A stretch of DNA of 34,738 nucleotides, taken from Chara braunii. Its lineage: Eukaryota; Streptophyta; Charophyceae; Charales; Characeae. Of the stretch, positions 18,609 through 28,939 are shown piece after piece; the stretch's first letter is position 1; each line of letters starts with the position of its first letter. The position numbers and the translations under genes are program-made. The notes beneath the pieces were generated by a model. It was not told the DNA's origin and made no database searches. It saw nothing but the letters and a program-made list of their open reading frames with translations. The stretch spans positions 642,123 to 676,860 of the forward strand of contig BFEA01000513.1 of assembly GCA_003427395.1 (NCBI GenBank). Reading direction: 5' to 3'.

Positions 18609-19166
18609 GCACAAATTGGATGACGTGGCTGGACAAGGTCAACGCTCTCCCTCAACTCAGAGCAGTCAGCATGCGTGCTAGTGCGGCTCACTGCACTCCG
18701 GTCAAGACCAATCATTAGGCTAGAGAGGTTGTTTAACAAGCATTCATGCCTGCACAGTTACTTCACAATCTGAAGCTGCAACAGGTGGGCTCCACCTATC
18801 TACATCATACTTCACCTCGTAACTGACCGATGCTTGACAAAAACTACTGGGTTGTGAAGGACACCCGTATCCAGCCAACAGCCATTTTAAGCTCAGACCG
18901 AACAGTCCTCTGGATTTATTTAATGCCACAAACTGGATAATGTGGCTGGACGGCGTCAACGCTCCCCCTCAAGACTTACAACAGTCAGTGCTCGTGCTAG
19001 TGCGTTTCACGGAACTTTCACCGGATGCTGGTCAGTAACGATAATTGGGCTAGACAAGTTGTTTAACAAGTGCCCATGTCTGTGCATTTACTCTATATGG
19101 TTAAGCTTCAAACTGCTGACTCCACCTATCTACATCATACATCACATCCTGACCTCCCAACTGACC
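18609..19166. repeat. Two-copy direct repeat, period about 317 bp
   Basis: Copies lie at 18609-18828 and 18926-19166. Landmarks in order: ACAAA(C/T)TGGAT, GTGGCTGGAC, GTCAACGCTC, GTGCTAGTGCG, GGTTGTTTAACAAG or its close form, and TCCACCTATCTACATCATAC. Its origin is unknown. It occupies the place where gag, protease and RT would be expected in element A. Confidence 0.88.
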
Positions 19167-19460
19167 TAAGACCTATGACGACCAGCAGTATCACCAAGAA
19201 GCCACACCAGCAAGCAATTATGTGAAATTGACTACATCCGCTAGGGGAAAAAGGTGCATCACTCCAACAGCTCAATGAAGAAGCTCCTTGGTTGCACGCT
19301 CCGAGATATGTCCCCCAGGTGAGTCGTCTTCCCCACTCCTGGCCTCTTCTCCTTCGGCCTTACCCTAATCTCTGCTTCACCTTCCAGCTTCTCCCACTGG
19401 CCTTATAACATGCTCACCTTCTTTTGAACTTGCACCCACTTGCAACAGAGAACGAGAGTC

Positions 19461-19473
19461 CGCTGTGGTACCA
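19461..19473 (-). promoter_or_regulatory. Element A primer-binding site
   Basis: On the minus strand it reads TGGTACCACAGCG, two bases inside the LTR end (...AAAGCA). It differs at a few positions from the initiator-Met site TGGTATCAGAG, and it parallels the element B site TGGTATCATAG. Position and orientation fit a primer site. Confidence 0.7.
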
Positions 19474-19475
19474 TC

Positions 19476-20100
19476 TGCTTTGAGGCCAACCATACTCAAC
19501 AATTTCACTCCATGCTCACATAAGAAGATGCACACACACCAAAAAAAAGCACAAGTGGGATGTAACTCGAAGAAAGTAACCACCAATCAACTTAATTACA
19601 GAGAATTATCTTTGTGCAAGAGGTGCGGCTATAGCTTCCCACAAGCTCCCTCCGGTATGGTCGCTCTCTCCCTTCAACTTTACTTCTCTCTTTCTCTCTC
19701 ACTCTCCAAGGTTTCATCTCCCTGAATACCTCTCTCTGTATCAATCTACTTCGCTCTCAACCCAGCCATGGCGCCCTCTGCTGTTCCTACTACCAGCCAG
19801 GATGCAGTGCAGCAGCGCTTCCGCATGATACTGCAAGTGAATGTATTGACAAATTCCACAGCTGGACTTTTGTACTTTGAACTCCCAGACCAGTTAAGGT
19901 CCAGTACCCTGCCAATGTTAGTCAGTTTAGGTAGTCTGTGCACTTTCCAACCAGGGTTTCAAAAGTTTGTGCACTTTGCACCACGACCCACGAACACTAG
20001 CCTACATCGGAATTCGTGAATTCCGTACATGTGACACTGGACTGGGAACCAGGACTGGGAATGGAAAATGGACCAAGGCTGCAGTGGTGAAATCCTCTCA
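19476..20100 (-). repeat. Element A 5' LTR, 625 bp
   Basis: On the minus strand it starts TGAGAGGATT (20100) and ends AAAGCA (19476), giving the usual TG...CA ends. The primer site follows two bases later. Its inner end is shared with fragments at 1521-1680 and 1823-2000. The expected target duplication cannot be tested because the other LTR's outer end is missing. Confidence 0.78.
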
Positions 20101-20142
20101 ACAGTAGAGATAGTAGAGACAGTAGAGATAACGTGATCCATC

Positions 20143-20620
20143 GGTATGGATGAACCCCAATGGAGATTCCATGTTGCATGGTTGCCAAGGTCATTAGCAA
20201 TGGATCGCAGCTATACATGACTCTGTCAAATGGTCGCAAATATGAAACAAGTACGAATTCTGGCAGCGAATTTCCAAATCAAGCTAACTTCACAAAGTCC
20301 ACTTTCCTGTCCACAAGCATAATCGGAAAGTGCAATTGAAGATCGTGGAAGGAAGCATGTTCAGAGCAAAGTGAGCATGGGTGGCTCACATGGCAAGATA
20401 ACGAGGATGCATTTGATTGACAATATGTGAGGATATTGAAAGGCCAGCTGTTCAATTTCTGAAAGATAAATAAGAGAGATGAACAAGGTCGAGGCAGTCT
20501 GGCCAATGACTTCCTGTACTTGTCGAAGTACTCATAAGTCTGATTGCCTGCGCTGGAAGAGTGTCTTAACAGTGTCCCCATTCAAGTGTCTTCTTGAGAA
20601 ACTTCTGAGGGCCTATTCGA
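20143..20620 (-). pseudogene. Unknown, possibly gag-like sequence, copy 1
   Basis: A minus-strand frame at 20279-20581 encodes YEYFDKYRKSLARLP and later CHVSHPCSLCSEHASF. It continues with a frame shift into LATMQHGISIGVHPY (19997-20239). The same blocks occur on the plus strand at about 24040-24510. The YEYFDKY...LARLP spacing resembles the end of retrotransposon gag domains, but this is a weak likeness. Stops and shifts make it non-functional. It lies just outside the element A 5' LTR. Confidence 0.45.
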
Positions 20621-20773
20621 GATGATATCATGGCCAATAGACACAATCTGGCAAGACTGAAACAATGAAGGAAGATTCTACAGCATGCTGACCGAGCTTA
20701 GGAGCCCAGACCATGTTCTAGGGGGTTCCCTGGTCTGCCCAGACTTTTGCCAAGGTCTTCAGCTGCTTCTGAG

Positions 20774-20933
20774 GGCCTCGGAGAGTGGGGTCCCAGACAT
20801 GCATGAGAGTATTTTCTCATTTCTGAGTCAGTTCTCCACACAGTTCATTTGCAGGGCCTTGGAGAGTGGGTCCCAGACATGCGGGAGAGCATTTTTCATT
20901 TCTGAGTCAGTTCTCCACTCAGTTCATTTGGTT
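20774..20933. repeat. Two-copy tandem duplication, 81-bp unit
   Basis: GGAGAGTGGG, TCCCAGACATGC and TTTCTGAGTCAGTTCTCCAC recur with an 81-bp offset (GAGAGTGGG at 20781 and 20862). Related wording (CTGTTCTGAGTCCAG, CAGTTTGCTTTG) appears near 20975 and 21870-21905. Confidence 0.9.
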
Positions 20934-20939
20934 TGCTTT

Positions 20940-22440
20940 GCTTTCGATTCCAGGCAGGCATGTGAAGTTTTGTCTGTTCTGAGTCCAGGCCACCTCTACG
21001 GTAGCAGATGCAGTACCCAGGGCTTGATCCCTAGACCTCCCCTTCACCCGTGTACAGTTCCCTGTTGACCCGTGTGTTTGAACCCGTGACCTGTGTCCCA
21101 AAAGTCGTATGTTCAGCTGCTGTATGCAGTGCAGTCGACAGGTCTTGCACCATAGGTCTGTGTTTAGGAGTCTTAGCAGTAGGGTAGGTCGTAGCTGCTA
21201 CATCTTCTGAAAGGTCAAGTCCACGACCTTCTAGAAGTCTGTAGGCTGGCTCTTCGTAGGTCCTAGGAGTCAATCCGCGGCTGAGTCAGCAAAGGGCAGT
21301 CCTAGTCCTACCTAGCCTAGTCAGCGGTACCCAGTCCCAGTTGCACTTTGTATAATCAGCAAGTACCAAGTGGGACTGTGTGCACCCCGGGCCCAGGGTC
21401 CAAGGGTAGACCAACAACGATCTGAAGTATAAATAAAGAGGCATCATCGCCATTCATTCATTCTGCCTGTGAGCCGTGCGGAAGCGCTGTCGGAGCGTCT
21501 TGTGTACGAAGGTCTGCGGGTGCCTGAAGAAGAAGAGGGCTAAGAGGAGGAAGACGCGGCCATAGCCGCTAAGCAGTTAGTAGGAGGGAGAAGACGGCAG
21601 CCATAGCTGCCTTTAGGTTAGAGATAGGGATTGTGTTAGTGAGTTGTGTGTGTGAGTGCGAGACATCCAGGGAGATCCAGAGTGGTGTGTGTGCGAACAA
21701 GTTGCTTGGAGACACAGTTGATCGAGTGGGAATCTTTGTCTGGCGCTGGGCGCCATAGCCGTTCGAGACAAGTTTGAATCTGAACCGTGTTCCTGGCTAC
21801 GTTTATCTCTGAGCTTTGTGTGGGCGCCATTGCGCCAGTGTGATCGCTATCTGATTGAAATTTGTCTGTTCTCAGTCCAGTTTTATTCAGTTTGCTTTGT
21901 TTTCGATTTCTGCATATATTGTTTACGACTCCTACTGGCCTATTGTACGTCCTATTGGTTGGGCTTATAGGACTCTGCGGCTTGGTACTGGGACCGCGAT
22001 TCTGAGATAGTTAAATCCTTTCAGTTGATGTAAAGCCAACAATTTGGAAAATATACAGATCATGTCCAACGTCTGGAATGCTCTGAGCAGTCAGTCCCCT
22101 GGGCGGATATTTGCAGATCATCCATTTAGTCTACGCCCTATGTGGCAGTTCGCAAGTCAGCCAAATGATCTTCCAACCCTGGGATGCTAGAGAATGCATC
22201 CTGAGTGGGGACTGCACCCTGCTCTGAAGGTGAGTCGTGAATCTCCAAGACTGTAAAGCATGAAACATAGTCTTGTGACTGTTCGCTGGAATTTGGACTG
22301 TCTGCAGGGGACAGAGGAGTGGGCATTGCCCAGTGGAGTAAAGGGACAGCAATGGCGCCTGGAGCAGGCACAGAGAGAACCGGGGCAAACAAAGAAACAT
22401 CTCCCGATGAGTGACAGGATGCACACCATCAGCAGTATAC
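20940..22440. other. Intergenic or old-element sequence with a TATA-like box
   Basis: TATAAATA lies at 21428-21435 on the plus strand, followed by GC-richer sequence with GAAGAAGA and GGAGGAAGAC phrases (21525-21600). This could be a retrotransposon LTR promoter or a decayed host promoter. No LTR partner, primer site or coding frame was identified. Minus frames at 22131-22457 have a weak likeness to integrase C-terminal sequence (TMFHALQSWRF) but are not convincing. Confidence 0.3.
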
Positions 22441-22457
22441 AATAAGAGTTCTGGCAT

Positions 22458-22465
22458 GAAAAACT
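22458..22465. repeat. Left 8-bp target-site duplication of the hAT element
   Basis: GAAAAACT immediately precedes the terminal CAGGGCTGG. The identical octamer follows the other end at 23987-23994. Confidence 0.9.
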
Positions 22466-23070
22466 CAGGGCTGGTCGCCGGATGGACCGGGGACCCCTAC
22501 CCCATCCGCGGTCCTTCCGGTTGGACCGGCCGGTGGCCCGGGCCGGTTCCCTCCCGGTTGCCCCCGCCGCATTTTCGCTGGGGGCTAAATTTTTTTTTTT
22601 GTCGGCGCGTATGTATTCCCAAGGCCTCTGGCGGGGCCTGCCCCGCAATTTCGAAACCGGGTCCTGTAGGCCTACATTTTTCAAGTACAGAAAGTGGCCA
22701 ATCTTGGCCGCCGATCGTCGCAGATAAGCGGCAAAGATCGGCCAGGACCCCATTTCTATAAGAAAAACGGGCAGACGATATCCGCCGCTGATCTATGCAG
22801 ATCATGCAGATCAGCAGCGGAGACAGCCATGCGTTTTTCCTATGATGTGGGTCGGGTAGGCCCCTAATCCAATATGTCATCTTGTGGTTCAATGGACGAG
22901 TTACCATTGGCAACATTTGATACTCTTTCACACTCAGCCACGAGGGTAACACTACGTTTCTGCTGCGACTCTGCTGAGATTATATCCTTCTGCGACGTCC
23001 CTGCCATCTGTGGAAAAGAGTTATGGGTTCGTATTTTGGAATTGTGATTTCAGAGCCGTCCAAGGTGCAA

Positions 23071-23366
23071 TCCCAAGAATGGACCTAAAATACAGGGCGT
23101 TGCTGCACTACTCTCGACATGCACAAAAGACAAAAATCTTGGCGGTGTATCTTTCCGAATTCTAGCGGAAGATTCACTCTCGTTTTGCNNNNNNNNNNNN
23201 NNNNNNNNNNNNNNNNNNNNNNNNNNNNNNNNNNNNNNNNNNNNNNNNTCCCAAGAATGGACCTAAAATATAGGGCGTTGCTGCACTACTCTCGACATGC
23301 ACAAAAGACAAAAATCTTGGCGGTGTATCTTTCCGAATTCTAGAGGAAGATTCACTCTCGTTTTGC
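23071..23366 (+). repeat. 118-bp duplicate pair flanking an N gap
   Basis: 23071-23188 and 23249-23366 are the same 118-bp sequence with about two differences (TACAGGG/TATAGGG; TAGCGG/TAGAGG), separated by 60 N. Each ends in the dispersed-repeat module (TTCTAG(C/A)GGAAGATTCACTC). It may be a real tandem repeat or an assembly join at a repeat. Confidence 0.95.
23189..23248. other. Assembly gap, 60 N
   Basis: Run of undetermined bases. Confidence 1.
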
Positions 23367-23986
23367 ACATTTCGAGAGTAGTGCAGCGAGGCCCATATTC
23401 TTCTATCTATCTATCTCGAATGGACCTTGCTCCACTACATGTATCTGGACAGACTGCCAGACAAGATACTTCCGGACTGACAACTCACCTTATGTAGGAA
23501 CCAACAAACAGAAAACGCTCTGCCTCCATGAGCAGAAAGCTGGAACCATAACTTTTCTGCTGTCGAAATATACTCTGGAAGAGCTATAATTTCGGGCAAG
23601 GACCTCCTCTCATCATATTTGGTTCAGCTCGTGGGGTATCAATATCAAATGACATATTCCACGAAGTGCTCCAGCGATGGGGGGGTCGGATAAGTGAACT
23701 TGCTTAATTGACCCGTCCCTGAGGAAGCCGTAGTTGCCTGTATATGTCAATGATAACCCCCTGCCCCCCTCTCGAAGCCCACTGAAAAATGTTGTACCTT
23801 AAAAATTTTATTGCGGATTTGGACAGCTCTTGAAGAGCGCAGTCGGAATATGCCCAAGAAAAAAGAAAAAAAAAAGATATTTGGGCACTTTTTTTCAAAA
23901 CCGGTTTTCCGGTTCACCCCCCCGGGTCTGGTCCGGCTCCGGTTGGACCGGGCTAGCTCAACCGGCCAGTTGCCGGCCCAGCACTG

Positions 23987-23994
23987 GAAAAACT
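23987..23994. repeat. Right 8-bp target-site duplication of the hAT element
   Basis: GAAAAACT directly after the terminal CCCAGCACTG, identical to 22458-22465. Confidence 0.9.
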
Positions 23995-24039
23995 CTTATA
24001 TTCCTATCGTTTGTTTCGCGAAGTGCGCTTTCTGAGGTG

Positions 24040-24834
24040 ATAGATATCATCTCCAATGATAGCCTTCCCAAACCTTTCAAGAGGCCTCTTAAGTATTGCT
24101 TGAACGGGGAAACTGCTGATGTGCTCCAATTGCTGGCAATCGGACGCGAGGAGTACATCGAGAATTACGAAAAGGTGGTAGATAGACCTTCTGGAGATAC
24201 TTCTTTCTGGTCATGCCGCAATCCTCGCGCATTGTCAATCCAATGCATCTTCGTCCTCCAATCGTGTGAGCCAGCCACGTTCACTTTGTTCTACACATGC
24301 CTCCTTACACCATCGTCAACAGCACTTTGCCATTGTCCATGTGGATAAAACACCACAGAATTTGGCAATCTGCTGCAAGAATTGGTATGTGTCCCATTTC
24401 TCTACCCATTTGGACACTCCCACTTATACTTGCCCTCATAAATTCGTTGCTGATGTCCTTGACAGCCATGCAATATGGAATCACCATTGGGGTTACACCC
24501 ACAGTGACACCCTACCTTACCTTTACTACCGTGCTTGAAGCTCACAAATCCCCTAAAGCTCTTCGCAACATTCCCTCCAAAAATTCGCACCATTCATGAA
24601 TGGCCTCCTCACAAACCATTCGCTAGTACAACGACTACTTCATCGTACCTCAGAGCTCCTTTGCAGGGAGTGATCACTACTCTTGGCGAGAAAGACACTC
24701 AGCTCTATCAACAAGTTGGTGCCCAATGGTGTTGGACCCTTCTGAGTGTTGATGAAGTGGTGCATGACCTAAAAAACCCATCATCTCTTTGTGGCTTCTG
24801 TCTTCACACTGTTGATGAAGTGTTACATCTTTGA
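24040..24834 (+). pseudogene. Unknown, possibly gag-like sequence, copy 2
   Basis: Matches 20143-20620 in the opposite orientation: GGGGA(A/C)ACTG, GGCAATC(G/A)GAC, GAGTAC, ATGCATC(T/C)TCGT, TGTGAGCCA, CACTTTG(T/C)TCT, and the coding block AMQYGITIGV against TMQHGISIGV. At least three plus frames are needed. The last (24535-24834) encodes an unrecognised C-terminal part with LYQQVGAQWCWTLLSVDEV. No known domain could be assigned with confidence. The hAT element is inserted about 50 bp upstream. Confidence 0.45.
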
Positions 24835-24839
24835 TGCCA

Positions 24840-25867
24840 CATGGGTCCTACTGGACCCGACTTAGGGCCAAGGGGACACAGTAGGGCCTAAAGGCCCGGA
24901 CTTGGGGTACAGCAGGCCGTAAAGGCCACATTTCGGACCAGACCTGACGGGCAGGCCCAAACGACATTACCGTATGGGCCTGGCGGCGCTCTTGAGGCTG
25001 CCGCCTGCCGGTCTGATCTGAACCATCGATCTTGACGGTTCACGTCACGGCCAGGCCTCGCAGCATCGAGGCCGGCCTTTGCCCTACCGGTACTTAGAGA
25101 CCAGCCGGCCTCACTTGGACTATCGAGCGACTGGACCGCTGAGTGAGCGCCAGTCCGTTTCGGTTCAGAGGAGTGTTAGCGCTGCGCTATTCTTAGAGCA
25201 GCTCGGAGGTATCGCAGCAGCACAGCTAGCGCCGCAACAGCAACGAGCGAGGAGCCAGGCAGCATCCTATCGGCAGCTCGGCGACCATCGTCGACTTCGA
25301 CCTGCAGTCGGTTGCAGCGAGCCAGGCACTCGGAGGTGAGGATCTTTCTCCTCCCTCCACAGTCACCGGCTCCCCTCCTCCTCACCTCTTCCTCCTCCTC
25401 TGCCATCTCTTCTTCTTCTCCTTCTTCAGACTTCTTCTTCTTCTTCTTCAGACTTCTTCTTCTTCAGACTCCTTCTTCAGATTGGAGACTTGATACGAGT
25501 TGGACAGAGATCAGCGTTGGACTTCGGTGGTAAGAGGCTGTGGTACTTACCGGATTCGAGACTTGGAGATTGTTGGGATTGATACTCGGCGGCATCACAG
25601 ATTGGACACTGGTTACAATAGGACTTTGTACCTCCGACATTGGTGACTTATTGTCCACGACATTTAATCTTGTTCGATGACATTTTGGACTACCATATCG
25701 GTGACCTAGTGGATTCTATCTCGGTGACATCTGGCACTGCCTACATCTCCCACCTCTTTCGTCTCTCCTCCCACCTTTCATCTGTGTATGGTTGTACGGG
25801 GCCTGAGCATCGTCTATGATTGGCTCAGACCCCACCATCTCACGATTGTTTGTGTGTTGAGTGATAT
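24840..25867 (+). other. GC-rich segment with polypyrimidine tract and repeated TCGGTGAC
   Basis: 24840-25330 is GC-rich, with AGGCC/GGCCT-rich short inverted repeats (GGGCCTAAAGGCCC near 24886). 25370-25485 is a nearly pure pyrimidine tract of CTT/CTC units containing TTCAGACTTCTTCTTC repeated. 25640-25728 contains three (T/C)(T/C)GGTGAC motifs. The layout could be a retrotransposon LTR and leader, or a host promoter and 5' leader; neither is shown. The 86-codon frame at 25079-25339 is not recognised. Confidence 0.35.
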
Positions 25868-26366
25868 TTGCGTGAGTTCAGTCTATGTGAGTCAGTCCAT
25901 TTATCAGACTTCCGTTGCATACATGTTCATCCTATACTAGTTGATTTTTGGTTCTGCCCATACTTGTTGAAGTATTCACGAGTATGCAACATGAAGCCTA
26001 TGCTCATGACCGCATTCTGTATACCAACCTTACCACACTACACCAACCTTCCTCATGACCACATTCTGAATAATATAGCAAAAGTTGTTGATGAAGCCTC
26101 TGCTCACACCCTCCGCCATACTCGCATGCATTCATGTTGCAATGCCGTGAACATGGTAATTTGAGCACCTTCTCGTCGTCAATGGACAACTGATTTAGGC
26201 CCAGACTCCCTTTCTGTTTCTCAGATGGTACACCTCATAAACAAATTATTGGTATTCAAATGACAACTAATGCTGCCCCAGAAATTTCTTATCTGACAAC
26301 ATATTGGGGTAAAGCGCGCTTTGCTGATGACATTCGTCAGCAGAATCTTTAAGCCGCTCAGCAATA
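25868..26366 (+). pseudogene. Unrecognised broken coding remnant cut by element B
   Basis: Plus frames read protein-like but need shifts: a 98-codon frame at 25868-26164, and, towards the junction, a frame containing ISYLTTYWGKARFADDI (about 26280-26340) ending in a stop before 26366. The element B LTR starts at 26367. No domain is recognised. The compositional quality suggests former coding sequence, with low certainty. Confidence 0.3.
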
Positions 26367-27363
26367 TGCAAGGAAAATGAGCAATAGCGAGATGACAATA
26401 TCCAGAATGCACAATCACATTGAAAGCCAGATAGTATCATAGTGTCCAGAAAGCAGAGTTGCACCAATATAACACCAATGAAGAATCGTAACACTGAAAA
26501 CCAATGCCAATGAGAGCTTGCTCTCGTCACCACCAACACGAGTGTCCAGGCCCTTCTCCCTACTTGGCGCTCGACGGCCAGCCTACCTCCTACACAGCTA
26601 GTGTCTGCCTACTAATTGACAATGCAAATGTTGACGTCACCTGCCCACGAAGTACTTGAAGGTGTCGGCAATGCAGACCATCGCCAATACCAGGTATGTG
26701 CCCTCACATCATCACCATCATCATCCTTCTTTCTCTTCCCTGACTTACACCCACGTCTTCCCCCTGTACACCCGAAGACCACCCATGCGCCTCACTATAG
26801 TCCAAGACCTAGCCAGCTATGGAGGCTGGGCTATGGCGCTGCCCTCATCAGCGCCCTGCTTCCTGCACGACCGCACGCGCGCAGCACCTTGCCCTTAGCG
26901 CTAAGCAGCCCGTTAGCAATCGCTCCAGCAGCATTGTCGCGGCATTTGGCAAGTGCCTGAATGAATGCCCAGGCAGTGAGCTTTTTCCTACATGGAAAGA
27001 ACCTGCCTGCCCCGGCGGCCTGGCTGGCCTGGGCCTCTTCCAAAAGCTTCCGGTAGGCCCCACGAGGCTGTGCCTCTATTACAGCTGTTGGGCCTCGTTC
27101 CGTTGGGCCTCCCAACTGTCTGTGTATGAAGCTGCGATTCTTGCCCAGGGTCTGCATTTCAGGAAAGGCCTGGAAGGCCGTGGAAATGTCTTTGCTGCTT
27201 GGCCTGTGTTTTCCTCAACCAACCGGCACGTCACAACTGCCTGGACCCCAAATACGAAATTTACAGCAGAGGGCCTCCCGCGATTTGTTAGGCCCACCTT
27301 CACTTAAGGCGGGCACTTCTGTAACATGGCACCTTGGGCCTGCCGAGGACCCAGATCCTCGCA
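26367..27363 (-). repeat. Element B 3' LTR, 997 bp
   Basis: On the minus strand it starts TGCGAGGATC (27363) and ends CTTGCA (26367). The outer boundary is set by the end of similarity with 34363. The inner boundary is inferred from TG next to a purine tract. Its visible outer 376 bp match 34363-34738. The base before it is part of CAATA, the candidate target duplication, which cannot be tested. Confidence 0.88.
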
Positions 27364-27377
27364 TTCTCTCCTCCTTT
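27364..27377 (-). promoter_or_regulatory. Element B polypurine tract
   Basis: The minus strand reads AAAGGAGGAGAGAA directly before the TG of the 3' LTR. This is where plus-strand DNA synthesis is primed in LTR elements. Confidence 0.75.
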
Positions 27378-27403
27378 ACTTCGACAGTCCTCTGAGAAGT
27401 CTT

Positions 27404-28740
27404 CTAATCTGCAGGCATCTTCCCCTCGAGTTCTCTTTCATAGCCTGCAATAACTTGAGGTGCTGTTCGCAGGAGTTCTTCTCTGGTGAACCACCGATCT
27501 TCGTTGGGATCCAGATGATGTTTGAATCTGACACGATATTGCATTCTCGCCTTGGGAGAGCGGCCTTTGCCCGACGGTTTAGGCAATGGCATCATTCGAT
27601 GCTTCACGATTCCGTCGATGTCAACTTCACCATCCATGATTGGGGGCAGCATTGACCGACTGGAGGGAAACTGTGCAGTCTCTGCGAAAGGTGTCAGCTT
27701 TGAGACTTGAAAAACTGGGCGTGTGCGTAGGTGAGGTGGGATCCGAATCACATAGGAAGGTCCATCTATCTGATCCCCCATTATGTCTAGGACCTCCCAT
27801 GGGCCGAAATACTGTGGCATTAGCTTTCTAGAGATTCCCAATTCCTGTCCCAGCTACGATGATTTAACCCAGACTCGTTCTCCTACCTGAAATTGAGATG
27901 GCCGTCTGTGCTTGTTCTCAGATGTCACCGTGGCATCTTGAGCTTTTCTAATGTGTTGTACAACCTGTTGCAGCATCTGTTCATACTTGACAGGAAAGTC
28001 TATGCTGCCAGGTGCTGCAGATGGTTGACTCTCAGGTAGCAGAAAATCTAAGGCGGTTCTAGGCTTCCAACCAAGGTGCAGTTGATTGGGAGCCATGCCA
28101 GTAGTGTTGTGTACAACATTATTGTACAGGCTGGCGACGAGAGGTAATCATGACTTGCCTTGATGTAATGCCTTAGTAGGTGCTGCACTACTCTGTTCAT
28201 CTGCTCCGCCTGCCCATTTGCTTCAGGGTGATTCCCTGACATCATCTGCAGTCTGGTACCCATCTGTGGGGCTGTGTTTTGCCACAGTTCACTTGTGAAT
28301 CGAACATCCGTGTCACTATGTCACTGATGATGGACTTAGGTAAACAAAAGTCTCGTACCCAGTTATCCATAAACAACCTGATGACGTAGTCAGTTTTAGC
28401 GGTCTCTGGCATAACTATTAGTCTTGCATACTTGGAGAGCGGTCAACTATGACAAAGATGTGTCTCTTTCCACTCCTGTTGGTCACAAGAGTATCCATGA
28501 AGTCCATGGACACACTTTGACCAGGACCTTCAAGAATCGGCGAGGGCTTGATTAGCCCAAGCGGAGCCTGAGTCCTAGGTTTGTCCCGTTGGCAAACCTG
28601 GCAGGTTTCAATGCACCTTTTTGCATCTTGCATCATAGTGGGCCACCAGAATCTCTGCACTAGGTTAGGTGATGTCTTTTTATAGCCGAATTGACCAGTT
28701 GCATCATGACATTCCCCTAAAAATAAACTACGCAAAGACT
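27404..28740 (-). pseudogene. Element B integrase with GPF module and chromodomain, broken
   Basis: 28418-28735 holds the zinc-binding start (GECHDATGQFGYKKT with the second His replaced by Phe, then CIETCQVCQRDK) and the first catalytic Asp (SMDFMDTL). About 28300-28350 has the second Asp region (SIISD), with a shift after it. 28048-28263 has HPEANGQAEQMN with the catalytic Glu. 27854-28096 continues with GERVWVKSS. 27404-27841 (145 residues, intact) carries the GPF-type module (YFGPWEVLD, RPVFQVSKL) and a C-terminal chromodomain (QYRVRFKHHLDPNEDRWF, then an APQVIAGYE helix). The chromodomain directs insertion to marked heterochromatin in chromoviruses. At least two frameshifts and a stop break the chain. 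Confidence 0.93.
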
Positions 28741-28939
28741 CTCACCATTCCATCTGGAACACACAATCTTTTATTCCCAGCCTTTTCAAGAAACAGCAAG
28801 CCATTGACCGACACAAACTCATCGGAGGTAGTTTTATCCTTAGCCTCCAATTTGCGAATCATCTCGGGCATAACTGTATCTTCCTGATAGGCTTCCACCA
28901 ACGATCGAGTTACCTCTTCTGATATGCCAAACTCAGTTA

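Larger units (their letters stand above)
15888..20100 (-). mobile_element. Element A: decayed, internally deleted Ty3/gypsy retrotransposon
   Basis: Direct repeats at about 15888-16378 and 19476-20100 enclose minus-strand remnants of RT connection, RNase H, integrase and a possible chromodomain. A primer site lies just inside the right repeat, so the right repeat is the 5' LTR. No gag, protease or RT catalytic core is visible; the place where they should be (about 18600-19460) is filled by a two-copy repeat. All coding parts have stops and frameshifts. The left LTR lacks the part matching 19476-19690, so its outer end is lost or displaced. Confidence 0.85.
22466..23986. mobile_element. Non-autonomous hAT-type DNA transposon, 1521 bp
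   Basis: The left end reads CAGGGCTGGTCGCCGG. The right end, reverse-complemented, reads CAGTGCTGGGCCGGC. Both are followed inward by GGCCGG/CCGGTT-rich subterminal sequence and a T-rich tract (22590-22600 and, inverted, 23864-23896). CAGGG-type ends plus a perfect 8-bp target duplication are diagnostic of the hAT superfamily. No transposase frame (such as an hATC dimerisation motif) was seen; the longest frame (188 codons, 22187-22753 minus) crosses the left end and is not a gene. The interior contains a 60-base N gap flanked by duplicates. It is likely a deletion derivative mobilised in trans. Confidence 0.88.

Noticed and set aside
22187-22753. 188-codon minus-strand frame
   Set aside because: It crosses the hAT left end and its target duplication, so it joins unrelated sequences. 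No domain is present.
26838-26856. CTGATGAG on the minus strand inside the LTR, possible hammerhead
   Set aside because: It is followed by GGCAGCGCC without a good stem II plus GAAA, and no stem I or III was found.
26831-27303. Overlapping frames of up to 162 codons
   Set aside because: They lie wholly inside the element B 3' LTR, and the frames overlap on both strands.
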